Below are positions 15,881-24,119 of a stretch of 39,216 nucleotides of DNA, piece by piece. The position numbers and the translations under genes were made by a program. Where the stretch lies: assembly GCA_030625775.1 (NCBI GenBank), contig DAOUQC010000046.1, positions 1-39,216 on the forward strand, read 5' to 3'. Under the pieces are notes generated by a model that saw only the letters and a list, made by a program, of their open reading frames with translations, did no database searches and had not been told where the DNA came from. Numbering within the stretch: position 1 is the stretch's first letter; each line of letters opens with the position of its first letter. This DNA is from Verrucomicrobiota bacterium. GTDB taxonomy: Bacteria > Verrucomicrobiota > Verrucomicrobiia > Verrucomicrobiales > DEV007.

Positions 15881-16750
15881 TTAGGAAGAAAAAACTTTCT
15901 CCAACGACTCACGCATGATGGCTGCATCCGGTGTGCGACCAGTCCAGTATTCGATGCCGATCACTCCCTGGGCCACCAGCATTTCCAATCCGTCGATCAC
16001 TCGACACGCCCGCTCCCGGGCTTCCTTTACCAAACAGGTATCCGGAGGGTTGGGAATGACATCCGCCACCACCATGGACGGGCTCAGCGCTTCTATATCG
16101 AGATTCAAGCAGTCCTCCACATCCGGGTAAAGCCCGATCGAGGTCGCATTCACCACTATATCTGCATCCTCGGGCAGCCGGTATTTTTCATTCCACTGCA
16201 CAAAATCCACCTCCAGGTCTGCCTCGATCACTTCCATTACTCTCCCCTTCAGCAAACTCTGTAATTCCCTTCCCCGCTGCTCTCCACGATTCACCAGAAT
16301 AATCTTCTTCACTCCCGCAATAGCCATCTCCACAGTGATGGCCCGTGCTGCTCCCCCCGCTCCAAATAAAACCATCGTCTTGCCTTTCGGGTCTTCAATT
16401 TCACAAAAAGCCGAGACGAAGCCCTTTCCATCCGTATTCTCACCTATCAATCGCCCATTGCGATTGACGACACAATTCACCGCGCCCATTAATTCTGCAG
16501 ATTCACCCAGTCCATCAAGATAATCGATGACTGCCACCTTATGCGGGATGGTGCAATTGAAGCCCTGAAATCCAAACGCTCTGGCACCCGCTACCGCCTG
16601 CTCCAGATCTTCCGCTTTCACCTCCAGAGTCAGGTATCGCCAATCCAATCCCAACGCATCGAAGGCAGGTTCGATCATCGCCTGCGTGGGATTCTCAGCG
16701 ACAGGATCTCCAAAACAGCCCACCAATTCTTGTTTGAAATTCAATTCCAT
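15881..16750 (-). CDS. aroE: Shikimate dehydrogenase
   Basis: 289 residues from the ATG at 16750. It would reduce 3-dehydroshikimate to shikimate with NADPH in aromatic amino acid synthesis. Visible motifs: FNCTIPHK with catalytic Lys71, GENTDG with Asp107, the nucleotide loop FGAGGAARAI near 130, and VNATSIGL near 215. The substrate-binding segment normally read as SxSP (GxPIxHSxSP) appears as GDPVAENPTQ, so the two carboxylate-binding serines are replaced by Asn and Thr. The gene could therefore be a quinate/shikimate-type paralogue. It begins 16 bp after the dihydroorotase stop on the same strand, so the two are probably co-transcribed. Confidence 0.88.
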   Translation of the reverse strand: MELNFKQELVGCFGDPVAENPTQAMIEPAFDALGLDWRYLTLEVKAEDLEQAVAGARAFGFQGFNCTIPHKVAVIDYLDGLGESAELMGAVNCVVNRNGRLIGENTDGKGFVSAFCEIEDPKGKTMVLFGAGGAARAITVEMAIAGVKKIILVNRGEQRGRELQSLLKGRVMEVIEADLEVDFVQWNEKYRLPEDADIVVNATSIGLYPDVEDCLNLDIEALSPSMVVADVIPNPPDTCLVKEARERACRVIDGLEMLVAQGVIGIEYWTGRTPDAAIMRESLEKVFSS

Positions 16751-16766
16751 AAATCTTGACTCCCGT

Positions 16767-17867
16767 TCAGTGCCCAATCGACCAGGTCAGTTCCAGTTCC
16801 ATTCCAACAGGAAGGGGCACAACGGGTCCTTCTTCGCTCTGATAAACCCTGGCCACGGAAGGCTCTTTTGTGAGTGTGAAGGTATCACTCGAAGCAGCAA
16901 AACCATAAAAGCGAGGCCCGTTGCTGGAAAGGAAACGAACGAAAGCCTTTCTGCCTGAATCCGAAGCTAAATCCATTCCCGCTTCTTCAAAGGCCATGGC
17001 ATACAATTGTGGGGCACACCCTCCAGTGTAACAGCCAGCCGCACAGCCACACTCGGTGGCTTTGGTGGTATGCGGTGCGCTGTCAGTGCCGGCAAAAAAT
17101 TTGCTTTGCCCCGGCTCGGTGACAGCCCTTCGCAGGGCTGCACGGTCGCGCTCGAATTTCACCACCGGCAGGCAGTAGAGATGATACTTCAGCCCCTGGA
17201 TCAAATGCCCAATGGTGTAAAGCAAATGCTGGGGAGTGATAGTTGCACCGACATGATCAGGTGCTTGCGAGACAAATTCGACCGCTTCTGCCGTTGTTAT
17301 ATGCTCACAAACAATACGCAATCGTGGGTGGGCTTCCAAAATAGCAGGTAGGTCTTTGTTATAAAACTCCGACTCTGCCGTTTGTTTTTCATCAAAATAA
17401 TCTGCCCCGGATAGAGTGTGCTGTTCGCCATGAATACAAAGTACGATATTATGATCCTCCATGGCTTGGAAAACCTCTCCACCAATCCACTCCTCCATGG
17501 CAAGCCCATGTTCGGCGTTGGTGGTGCCATGCGGCGGATAATATTTGGCAGCGCGCAGCAAACCCGAGGCAGCCCCCTCGGCGATCATGGCGGCAGTGGT
17601 ATCACCGCTTAGATATAGCGGGACAATGAGCTCGTCAAAGGCATCGGCTCCGGCGGCCAGTAAATCAGCGCGGTAGGATTCGATCGACCAGGAGGTTTCA
17701 GTTTTTAAACCTGAGACATGGGCGATTGGCGGCCTTGTATTGGGCATCGCCAAAGCACCGGCACAGCCCATCGCCAAATGATCGGCAATGTACTGCTTCA
17801 CATTGACACCCTGTCGGAAGTGGGTGTGCAGGTCATACCATTTTGGTAAAGTGAAAGAATTGGCCAT
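16767..17867 (-). CDS. pyrC: Dihydroorotase (class II, PyrC type)
   Basis: 366 residues from the ATG at 17867; an upstream in-frame ATG at 17900 would add 11 residues. It catalyses reversible cyclisation of carbamoyl aspartate to dihydroorotate in pyrimidine synthesis. Metal and substrate motifs: WYDLHTHFRQG (HxH), AMPNTRPP, AAKYYPPHGTTNAEHG with the lysine expected to be carboxylated, CIHGE, CEHITT, and FAGTDSAPHTTKATECGCAAG with the catalytic Asp. The order and length fit the E. coli PyrC branch. It precedes aroE on the same strand. Confidence 0.92.
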   Translation of the reverse strand: MANSFTLPKWYDLHTHFRQGVNVKQYIADHLAMGCAGALAMPNTRPPIAHVSGLKTETSWSIESYRADLLAAGADAFDELIVPLYLSGDTTAAMIAEGAASGLLRAAKYYPPHGTTNAEHGLAMEEWIGGEVFQAMEDHNIVLCIHGEQHTLSGADYFDEKQTAESEFYNKDLPAILEAHPRLRIVCEHITTAEAVEFVSQAPDHVGATITPQHLLYTIGHLIQGLKYHLYCLPVVKFERDRAALRRAVTEPGQSKFFAGTDSAPHTTKATECGCAAGCYTGGCAPQLYAMAFEEAGMDLASDSGRKAFVRFLSSNGPRFYGFAASSDTFTLTKEPSVARVYQSEEGPVVPLPVGMELELTWSIGH

Positions 17868-18021
17868 AAAAAGCAAATGATGTCTTGGCGAAAGACTCAT
17901 GCCTTTAGCTTCTAATCAAGCCTATTTATTGCCGACCTCCCATCTCTTTCAGTTTTACTGAAAATTCCTGCAACTGATTGTCACTAGAAAAAACACGTCA
18001 GCACGTTTGTTCCAAGGAAGA

Positions 18022-18717
18022 TCAGCATTGCCCTCCCTCCCGCTTCCTTTCAAGGTGACGCTTCAGGGCTTTCAAGTAATCCATCTTAACACCTTTCATA
18101 ACCCGGGATTGATTGCTTTCATGAGCACGACGATAGATGAGCGGAGCTTCAAGAGTGTGGGATTGCAGCCCTGCCAATTCCGCCCGGCCACACCATTCGA
18201 GAAACTCGCCAGCTGTCAGACTTTCTTCCATCTCTCCAGTCAGCCCCCAGACGTCAGCCCTCCCCAGGAAGCTACTGACATTGACTGCCGGGCGGATCTT
18301 GGCAGGATCCACCTGGGAATTGATCAATGTGGAACGCAGGATTTCCTCATGAAATCCAATTTCGTGGGAAAAAATGATCGCCATATCAGGATTTTCAGCC
18401 AAATAATCCAGCTGCTTCTGCAACTTGTCGGGGTGCCAGAAATCATCACCATCGAGAAATGCAAAAAAATCACCGTCAGCATGCTGCATTCCATAATTCC
18501 TCGCTGCGCTTGCCCCTTTTTTCCCCTGCCGCAATATCGTGACGTTTGGAAGATACCTTTCAGCAATCCCTGCGCAAGGATCCGCGCGATCCTCATCAAC
18601 AATCACAATGGGATTGATCGAGTATTCCGGAGCCAGTCGCTGATCCAAAACGCTCTCAATGGCATCGACAAAATGCGCCTCCCGATTCCAGCCGGTTATG
18701 ATGACGGTGGTCTTCAT
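18022..18717 (-). CDS. Family 2 glycosyltransferase (cassette gene 1)
   Basis: 231 residues from the ATG at 18717. GT-A fold: VIITGWNREAHFVDAIESVL at the N-terminus, IVIVDEDRADP, GASAARNYGMQHADGD near 80, and the metal-binding FLDGDDFWHPDKL. The C-terminus is short, with no membrane segment, so it is likely soluble or peripheral. It transfers a sugar from a nucleotide sugar to an unknown acceptor. It starts 13 bp after the HprK-like gene and is the last gene of the minus-strand arm. A second GT2 (20260) has the same DGDD/DADD-type layout, so the cassette carries two. Confidence 0.88.
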   Translation of the reverse strand: MKTTVIITGWNREAHFVDAIESVLDQRLAPEYSINPIVIVDEDRADPCAGIAERYLPNVTILRQGKKGASAARNYGMQHADGDFFAFLDGDDFWHPDKLQKQLDYLAENPDMAIIFSHEIGFHEEILRSTLINSQVDPAKIRPAVNVSSFLGRADVWGLTGEMEESLTAGEFLEWCGRAELAGLQSHTLEAPLIYRRAHESNQSRVMKGVKMDYLKALKRHLERKREGGQC

Positions 18718-18730
18718 TGAGCTTATAAAA

Positions 18731-19789
18731 CTACAGATGCTCGACAAAATCACGCTTTAAAAATTCCCTGAGCTTTGTGATCAAGTCGACCGGATCCCGT
18801 CCAAGATGCAATTCATACGCCGGGCAGGCTTTTACAAACGAAGTGATCAGTTGAAAGCTCTTCTTGCCTCCCCCGAACAGGGCTGCCAGAGTGCTCGGGG
18901 CGATATACTTCCAGGTTTGCAGGGGTGATTGGCAGGGAACGATACGGGATTTATTCTCATTGGTGATTCGCGGCAGCAGCACGGCTTTTAGAAAAACTCC
19001 CGGACCGCCTGCTGAATTTTTCAGATCAAGCAGAAAACTGGCTTTACCATCGTCCGTCTGGGTATGCTCCCCACCAGCAACCAGGTCATTCAGTTCAGCA
19101 TTGTGGGAAGGTAACATTCTTGCACTCCGGTAGAGGCTATGCAGTTGAACCGGCCCCTCTTCCGGCATTTCGGCGATACAGTAGTCATCGCTGATGTAAT
19201 CAAAGTCGGCCTGATGACAAAGCAGCGACGTTGTTGATTTTCCCGATCCCGAAGGTCCGGCAAAAACAATCCCTTTGCCATCCAGCGCGACCGCCCCTCC
19301 ATGAATCATCTGGGCCCCTTTCCGCACCAACCAGAGATTCATCAAGGTTCGCATAGGAGAGAACAATTCCCACAAAGGAATGGACGCATTGTCTGCAATC
19401 CAGGCATAACCCTCTCCCTTCTTAAAATCAAAGGTAGCCACCATTCCTGTATGGGGAACCGTAATGGTTTGAATACTCTCATCACACAGATGATCCACTT
19501 TTGATCCCCGGAAGGAAGGGGCCTCCCCCTGGGCGAATGGAGGAGGAATGGGGTGACTGCACCCTTCCCAGAAATAGAGAGTCATTTCCGGCTCAAGCAC
19601 ATAACCAATGTCATCTACCAAACGAAGATGCTCGAAAGCTGGAGTGTAAGTTTTTTCCAAAGCTTCTGACGCAAAGATAAAACGAAGACAGCGCCCAGCC
19701 ACGATGAAGGTCGCCGCGATGACATTTGTTTTCGACGCTTCACTCTGATACTGCTCAGCCGATCTATCGAAGTATTCCCGTGGAGTCAT
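18731..19789 (-). CDS. HprK-like P-loop kinase (cassette gene 2)
   Basis: 352 residues from the ATG at 19789. A GTG at 19807 overlapping the PqqD stop is an alternative start. The C-terminal half is HPr-kinase-like: GAQMIHGGAVALDGKG, the Walker A loop GPSGSGKSTT at about 178-187, then DYISDDYC. The N-terminal ~150 residues lack the HprK N-domain and match only the pattern of HprK-related kinases found beside PqqD-like proteins. True HPr kinase controls carbon metabolism and sits with ptsH; neither is present. In paeninodin-type lasso clusters related kinases phosphorylate the precursor peptide, so a peptide or sugar substrate is a reasonable inference here. Confidence 0.82.
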   Translation of the reverse strand: MTPREYFDRSAEQYQSEASKTNVIAATFIVAGRCLRFIFASEALEKTYTPAFEHLRLVDDIGYVLEPEMTLYFWEGCSHPIPPPFAQGEAPSFRGSKVDHLCDESIQTITVPHTGMVATFDFKKGEGYAWIADNASIPLWELFSPMRTLMNLWLVRKGAQMIHGGAVALDGKGIVFAGPSGSGKSTTSLLCHQADFDYISDDYCIAEMPEEGPVQLHSLYRSARMLPSHNAELNDLVAGGEHTQTDDGKASFLLDLKNSAGGPGVFLKAVLLPRITNENKSRIVPCQSPLQTWKYIAPSTLAALFGGGKKSFQLITSFVKACPAYELHLGRDPVDLITKLREFLKRDFVEHL

Positions 19790-19803
19790 TGCTGACAGAA
19801 TAT

Positions 19804-20214
19804 TCACGCTTCCACATGAGGCCATCCCCCGGCATCGACTTCATGAATGGGGTCTGCCAATAGCAGATCGCGCATATCATCAAATCGTTCGAAAGTCGGT
19901 TTCTCAAAGGCCTGGGCAATGCTAAGGCTTTCTTCACCCGTCGGCTTACTTTCTATAACTTCAGCCTTTTCGACAAGCCCTTCCTCACCCAGGGATTCCA
20001 GAAATGTTTCAACCAAAACGACCGTTCCAGTATCACTCCCTTCAAATAGGGACGCAATATCTTCTGCTCCACCCACTGACGCAGCAAGAGCCTCCCAAAT
20101 CCGCGCGGCACTGTCTCGAAGACTGTAATACGCTCCCGTGTCGAAATGAATAGCAATCACTTCACCCTCAAGTGATTCATGGGTAATTTTTGAGCCAATC
20201 TTATAAGTAGCCAT
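19804..20214 (-). CDS. PqqD-like RiPP-recognition protein with C-terminal tail (cassette gene 3)
   Basis: 136 residues from the ATG at 20214. Residues 1-80 have the PqqD/RRE winged-helix pattern (MATYKIGSKITHESLEGEVI, then DTGAYYSLRDSAARIWEAL), which in RiPP systems binds leader peptides. After a linker rich in Glu/Ser comes a tail at 104-136 (EKPTFERFDDMRDLLLADP, then IHEVDAGGWPHVEA). From memory, similar DM-DLLL-DPIH-V-GWP endings occur on other PqqD-like proteins; this needs a search. No pqqC or pqqE gene is near, so PQQ synthesis is not implied. The next gene follows within 14 bp. Its start is 45 bp from that of the divergent glycosyltransferase. Confidence 0.82.
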   Translation of the reverse strand: MATYKIGSKITHESLEGEVIAIHFDTGAYYSLRDSAARIWEALAASVGGAEDIASLFEGSDTGTVVLVETFLESLGEEGLVEKAEVIESKPTGEESLSIAQAFEKPTFERFDDMRDLLLADPIHEVDAGGWPHVEA

Positions 20215-20259
20215 AAGCCTGTTGACCCTCACTCAGCTGGTCTATTGTGTCAAACACCC
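20215..20259. promoter_or_regulatory. Compact bidirectional promoter region of the cassette
   Basis: Only 45 bp separate the ATGs of the PqqD-like gene (minus) and the glycosyltransferase gene (plus). A TTGACA on the minus strand (20248-20253) and a TTGACC on the plus strand (20222-20227) face each other, and GTTGAC/GTCAAAC forms a small dyad. Neither has a convincing -10 at standard spacing. Promoters must overlap one another or the coding starts. Confidence 0.45.
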
Positions 20260-21009
20260 ATGAATCCGCTTACCATTTCTACCGTGATCCCAAACTTGAA
20301 TATGGGGAAATTCATTGCTTCCGCCCTTGAATCCATCGCCACACAATCCCGGCCTGTTGATGAGGTCATCGTGGTAGACAACCAATCGGCAGATAATTCA
20401 CTGGAAATCATCGAAACTTTTCGCCACCGCTTTCCCCGCTTTACGGTCCTTTCCCACGATGAGCGTAATCCTGCCGCAGTCAGGAATGTCGGCATCAGAG
20501 CTGCCCGCAGTGAGGCTATTGCTTTTCTTGATGCCGACGACCTCTGGCATCAAGAAAAAATGGCTATCCAGGCGACCCGCCTCGAATCCAATTCCCCTGT
20601 CGATGCCGTCGGCAGCCACATCTGCTTTTTTGACCAACAGCACCCGACCTTACCCTTACCCTTACCCTCGGAAAACGCACAAACCAAAACCTCAGTCGCA
20701 CCAAGCATCGAAAGTTTATTGATCCGCCGCTCCACACTTGAACAATTAGGATTTCTCAATGAAAAACTCCTCTACGGTGAAGACTGGGATCTCTATTTCC
20801 GGCTAAAAGACGAAAGCATTCCCTTTGTGATCCAAAAATATGTCTCGGTTTTTGCGCGGCGACACAGCGAGTCTATGATGGCAAACAAACACCCCCGCAT
20901 AGAGCAAGATGTGACCCGGGCCTTCATGCAGTCGATTTTGCGCCGACGCAAACTGGGACTGGGAGCCGAGGGATCAAAAGATTTCTCTGAATTTGAAGAA
21001 GCTATCTAA
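20260..21009 (+). CDS. Family 2 glycosyltransferase (cassette gene 4)
   Basis: 249 residues from the ATG at 20260. GT-A motifs: STVIPNLNMGKFIASALESI, VIVVDNQSADNS, NPAAVRNVGIRAARSEAIAF, the metal site FLDADDLWHQEKM near 95, and LLYGEDWDLYFRL near 170. No membrane helix. It contains a run of the hexamer CCTTAC (three units, 20648-20665) encoding LPLPLP in a surface-loop position. It is divergent from the PqqD-like gene, and the nucleotidyltransferase follows 43 bp after its stop. Likely glycosylates a cell-surface polymer or peptide; the acceptor is unknown. Confidence 0.88.
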   Translation: MNPLTISTVIPNLNMGKFIASALESIATQSRPVDEVIVVDNQSADNSLEIIETFRHRFPRFTVLSHDERNPAAVRNVGIRAARSEAIAFLDADDLWHQEKMAIQATRLESNSPVDAVGSHICFFDQQHPTLPLPLPSENAQTKTSVAPSIESLLIRRSTLEQLGFLNEKLLYGEDWDLYFRLKDESIPFVIQKYVSVFARRHSESMMANKHPRIEQDVTRAFMQSILRRRKLGLGAEGSKDFSEFEEAI

Positions 21010-21052
21010 GTCTGGAAACCTCGAACCATCGTGCCCTAGCAATTCAAATCAG

Positions 21053-22648
21053 ATGCCTCTCTCAAATTACTTCACCCCATCATCAACATGGCCTCGGGGC
21101 TGTTGGCCAGACAAAAGCCAACAACTCCTGCTCGCCGCTTGTTTGCTGGAAGATGACGATGCCAGTCTGACTGCATGGCAGACTTGGCAAGACAGCATTC
21201 CTCTGGATTTCGTCGATGGCACTTCCGCCCGGCTACTGCCTCTGCTGCATCGCCGGGTGAGCAGGATAGACAGTAAAGCCCCTGGGCTGAAAGATCTGGC
21301 CGGTGTGGTTCGCTACCACTGGGTTCATACTCAACTCATGATGCGGGATGCCTCTGCCATTTTGCGCCTGTTCAATGATGCCGGCATTGATACCATGTTG
21401 CTCAAAGGTGCCGCGCTCAATGCAAGCATCTACCCTTTAGGGCTTCGCCCGATGAAAGATATCGATATTGTCATCAGACCTGAGCAGACCGAAAAAGCCC
21501 TGTCGCTATTGAAAGACGAGGGATGGGAGCACGAATTCCCGCAACCCAAAAAAATGCGGGATTTATCCCATGCTTGTCACCTTACCAAAACAAGCAACCT
21601 CGATTTGCACTGGAATTTTTTCCATGGCAGCATCCTGACAAATGCACAAGTAAATGAGCTCTGGGATGCGAGCGAACCCATCCAGATTCTCGGCCAAACA
21701 AGCCGTGTCCTTTGCCCCTCGGATCAACTTCTTCACACCTGTGAACACGGGATGCGCTACGCCCCCTCACCTCCTTTCCGTTGGTTGGCCGATGCCCACC
21801 GGATAGTGACAAGCTTAAGCGAATCGATTGACTGGGATCGTTGCTGCCGACTTGGCATGGAACATGGCTTGCTCTATCCCCTGCTCAAAACCCTGCAGTA
21901 TCTGGAGCAAAACTTTCAAGTTATGCTACCGGAAAATACATGGAAAAAACTGACATCCTATCACATCCCGATGAGCAATCAGCTTGCTCATGAAACCCTT
22001 GCCAGGCGGACTCCCGGCCAGCACCCCTTCTGGCACGATTTGCCCGCTAATCTACTGAGCTATCGAAGATTAAAAAAGATAAATCCACACCTTTCCCTGA
22101 GTGAGTTTCTAAAAGTAATCAATTCCATCGATATGCCGATCAGGGATTTGTTGATGCTCCTCCTGAAGCAAAACACAGTCGCTCTGAAAAAGCAGATCGA
22201 ACAAAAAATCGAAGCCCTTGACCTCTACCTATCCGACGAACCCACTCGAACGATCTCAATGACGACCATTTCCCAAGAGCTGGTGGAAGGATTTCATTCA
22301 CGTGAGACCCATGAAGGGAAGACCTTCCGCTGGTCATTCCCCGATGCCACCCTCCGAATAAACCTACCTGTCGCCAATTACGAAACCACACTCCACATCC
22401 TGCCCAACCGCGATTGTCGCAATATTGACCTTAATTTGAAATTCAACCGCTCGAATCTGAATTGGAAAGCGATCAATGCAAACAGCGTCAGCTTCCGTAT
22501 CAAGAAAACCATGTTCGTTGACTACCACCAGCAACGAATGACACTGCAATGCGCCCCCTGGTTACTTCCTGATTCTGATCCACGGCAGCTCGGCCTGCCT
22601 CTGCTTCAGCTGAAATTCAGAAAGCTCAACGATCCCCTGCAGAATTGA
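21053..22648 (+). CDS. PF14907-type nucleotidyltransferase with C-terminal beta-rich module (cassette gene 5)
   Basis: 531 residues from the ATG at 21053. Residues ~100-330 match the uncharacterised nucleotidyltransferase family: MLLKGAALNASIYPLG, then MKDIDIVIRPEQTEKALSLL with its metal-binding DID motif, NLDLHWNFF and LLHTCEHG. Such proteins accompany HprK-like kinases and PqqD-like proteins in several peptide clusters. Residues ~400-531 form a separate module (VEGFHSRETHEGKTFRWSFP, then regular beta-strand periodicity) that looks like a carbohydrate-type beta-sandwich; I recall similar FRW-containing modules in surface-polysaccharide proteins but cannot confirm. The substrate is unknown. 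It ends convergently against the NtrC-like gene. Confidence 0.82.
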   Translation: MPLSNYFTPSSTWPRGCWPDKSQQLLLAACLLEDDDASLTAWQTWQDSIPLDFVDGTSARLLPLLHRRVSRIDSKAPGLKDLAGVVRYHWVHTQLMMRDASAILRLFNDAGIDTMLLKGAALNASIYPLGLRPMKDIDIVIRPEQTEKALSLLKDEGWEHEFPQPKKMRDLSHACHLTKTSNLDLHWNFFHGSILTNAQVNELWDASEPIQILGQTSRVLCPSDQLLHTCEHGMRYAPSPPFRWLADAHRIVTSLSESIDWDRCCRLGMEHGLLYPLLKTLQYLEQNFQVMLPENTWKKLTSYHIPMSNQLAHETLARRTPGQHPFWHDLPANLLSYRRLKKINPHLSLSEFLKVINSIDMPIRDLLMLLLKQNTVALKKQIEQKIEALDLYLSDEPTRTISMTTISQELVEGFHSRETHEGKTFRWSFPDATLRINLPVANYETTLHILPNRDCRNIDLNLKFNRSNLNWKAINANSVSFRIKKTMFVDYHQQRMTLQCAPWLLPDSDPRQLGLPLLQLKFRKLNDPLQN

Positions 22649-22685
22649 AGCCCACAGAGCTTGCCTATACCTCTCACACTTCCCC

Positions 22686-24119
22686 TCAGACCTTCTGCCC
22701 ATTTGCTGCATCCATCTCCTTCAACTTCCGCTGCAATGTCCTGCGGCTGATCCCCAACAAAAGGGCTGCCTCGGTGCGGTTCCCCCCGGTCCGATCCAGT
22801 GCCCGTCTAATGTAGTGCTGCTCCATGTTATCGAGGTTCAATTCGTCTTCACCCGCCAAAGCTGCAAGCTCGTCGAGAACCGCTCCTCCCCCGGTTTTAT
22901 CACTGCCAATCCCCAAGCGTTTAATACCTCCGGTCATCTCTTTCACAAACTGGGGCAAATGCCGCAGGGTGATTTTGGGGCCATTGCTCATCACCACCCC
23001 GTGTTCGATGGCTGTGCGCAGCTCACGCACATTGCCCGGCCAATCGTATTCTATCAAAGTCCTGAGCGCATCCGCGGTCAGCTCCCGATAGGGCTTTTTG
23101 TTCTCCTCGGCGAACTCTCGCAAAAAGGCCTCGCTTAACAAAACGATATCCTCCTTCCTGTCCCGCAAAGGCGGCATTACGATCCGGATCACATTCAAGC
23201 GGAAATAAAGATCATCCCGGAACTCACCCTGCTCAACCAAAGTCGCCAGATTCTTATTGGTCGCTGCGATCACCCGGACATCCACCTTGAGCACCTGATT
23301 ACCACCCACCCGCTGAATGGTTCGTTCACCCAAAGCCCGCAGTAGTTTCACCTGGGTACTGCTGTCGATCTCCCCTATTTCATCGAGAAACAGAGTGCCG
23401 CCGTCGGCCTCTTCAAAACGTCCCTTGCGCCTTTCCGTCGCACCAGTAAAGGCCCCTCGCTCATGGCCAAACAATTCACTCTCCAACAACTGGGGACTCA
23501 ATGCCGCACAATGCACAATCGTCAGCTTGGATTTAGGCCTACCGCTCAAGTTGTGAAGCGAATGAGCGATCAGCTCCTTACCCGTGCCACTTTCCCCCTC
23601 GATCAACACCGTCGCCTTTGTTGGGGCCACTTGCTGTATGGTTTCAAACACCGGATGCATCACCGGTGCGCTGCCGATGATATTTTCCATCGAAAATTTC
23701 TTTTCGACCTGGCGCTTCAGCGAGACATTTTCACTCTCAACCTTGCGGCTTCGGATCGCCCGTTTGATGACCAGTTCCAGCTCATCGATATTCAGGGGTT
23801 TGCTTACATAATCATAAGCCCCTCGTTTCATCGCCTCCACCGCTGTGTCGACAGAGCCGTAAGCCGTCATCATAATGCACACCGGGGGCTTTGGAATTTT
23901 CAAAGCCTCGGCAATCAGCTCCATGCCATCCTCCCCCCCCAGACGGAGGTCGGTCACCATCACTTCTACGGATTCACTGCGTAGAATTTCCAGTGCTTCA
24001 ACCTGATTGGCCGCCACATAAATATCGAACTCATCCTCAAAAGAACGACGCAATCCATCCCTGGTATTTTTCTCATCATCGACGATGAGCACAGTGGCCT
24101 CTTCAAAATCAATCATCAT
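22686..24119 (-). CDS. NtrC-family sigma-54-dependent response regulator
   Basis: 477 residues. A receiver domain lies at 1-120 with the phospho-acceptor Asp in VMVTDLRLGGEDG and a KPL switch lysine. The AAA+ sigma-54 activator domain spans about 148-380: Walker A GESGTGKE, the GAFTGA loop that contacts sigma-54, and Walker B GGTLFLDEIGE. A Fis-type helix-turn-helix ends the protein (GNRTEAALLLGISRRTLQRKL). It activates RpoN-dependent promoters on phosphorylation by the kinase encoded just upstream, whose TGA overlaps its ATG (ATGA). Target genes are unknown; no -24/-12 promoter was confidently seen in the window. Confidence 0.94.
   Translation of the reverse strand: MMIDFEEATVLIVDDEKNTRDGLRRSFEDEFDIYVAANQVEALEILRSESVEVMVTDLRLGGEDGMELIAEALKIPKPPVCIMMTAYGSVDTAVEAMKRGAYDYVSKPLNIDELELVIKRAIRSRKVESENVSLKRQVEKKFSMENIIGSAPVMHPVFETIQQVAPTKATVLIEGESGTGKELIAHSLHNLSGRPKSKLTIVHCAALSPQLLESELFGHERGAFTGATERRKGRFEEADGGTLFLDEIGEIDSSTQVKLLRALGERTIQRVGGNQVLKVDVRVIAATNKNLATLVEQGEFRDDLYFRLNVIRIVMPPLRDRKEDIVLLSEAFLREFAEENKKPYRELTADALRTLIEYDWPGNVRELRTAIEHGVVMSNGPKITLRHLPQFVKEMTGGIKRLGIGSDKTGGGAVLDELAALAGEDELNLDNMEQHYIRRALDRTGGNRTEAALLLGISRRTLQRKLKEMDAANGQKV

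Noticed and set aside
17947-17963. Small hairpin TTTCAG/CTGAAA after the cassette glycosyltransferase
   Set aside because: Only six AT-rich pairs and no T tract on the relevant strand; not a supportable terminator.
18731-19789. True HPr kinase/phosphorylase
   Set aside because: The HprK N-terminal domain and a ptsH neighbour are missing; only the P-loop half matches.
19804-20214. PQQ biosynthesis
   Set aside because: The PqqD-like protein lacks any pqqA, pqqB, pqqC or pqqE neighbour; the fold is a general peptide-recognition domain.
22029-22045. Possible sigma-54 promoter (TGGCAC...TTGC)
   Set aside because: The GG to GC spacing is 8 rather than 10 and it lies inside the nucleotidyltransferase gene.
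18022-22648. Complete lasso peptide cluster
   Set aside because: No asparagine-synthase-like cyclase, no transglutaminase-like protease and no precursor gene are present.
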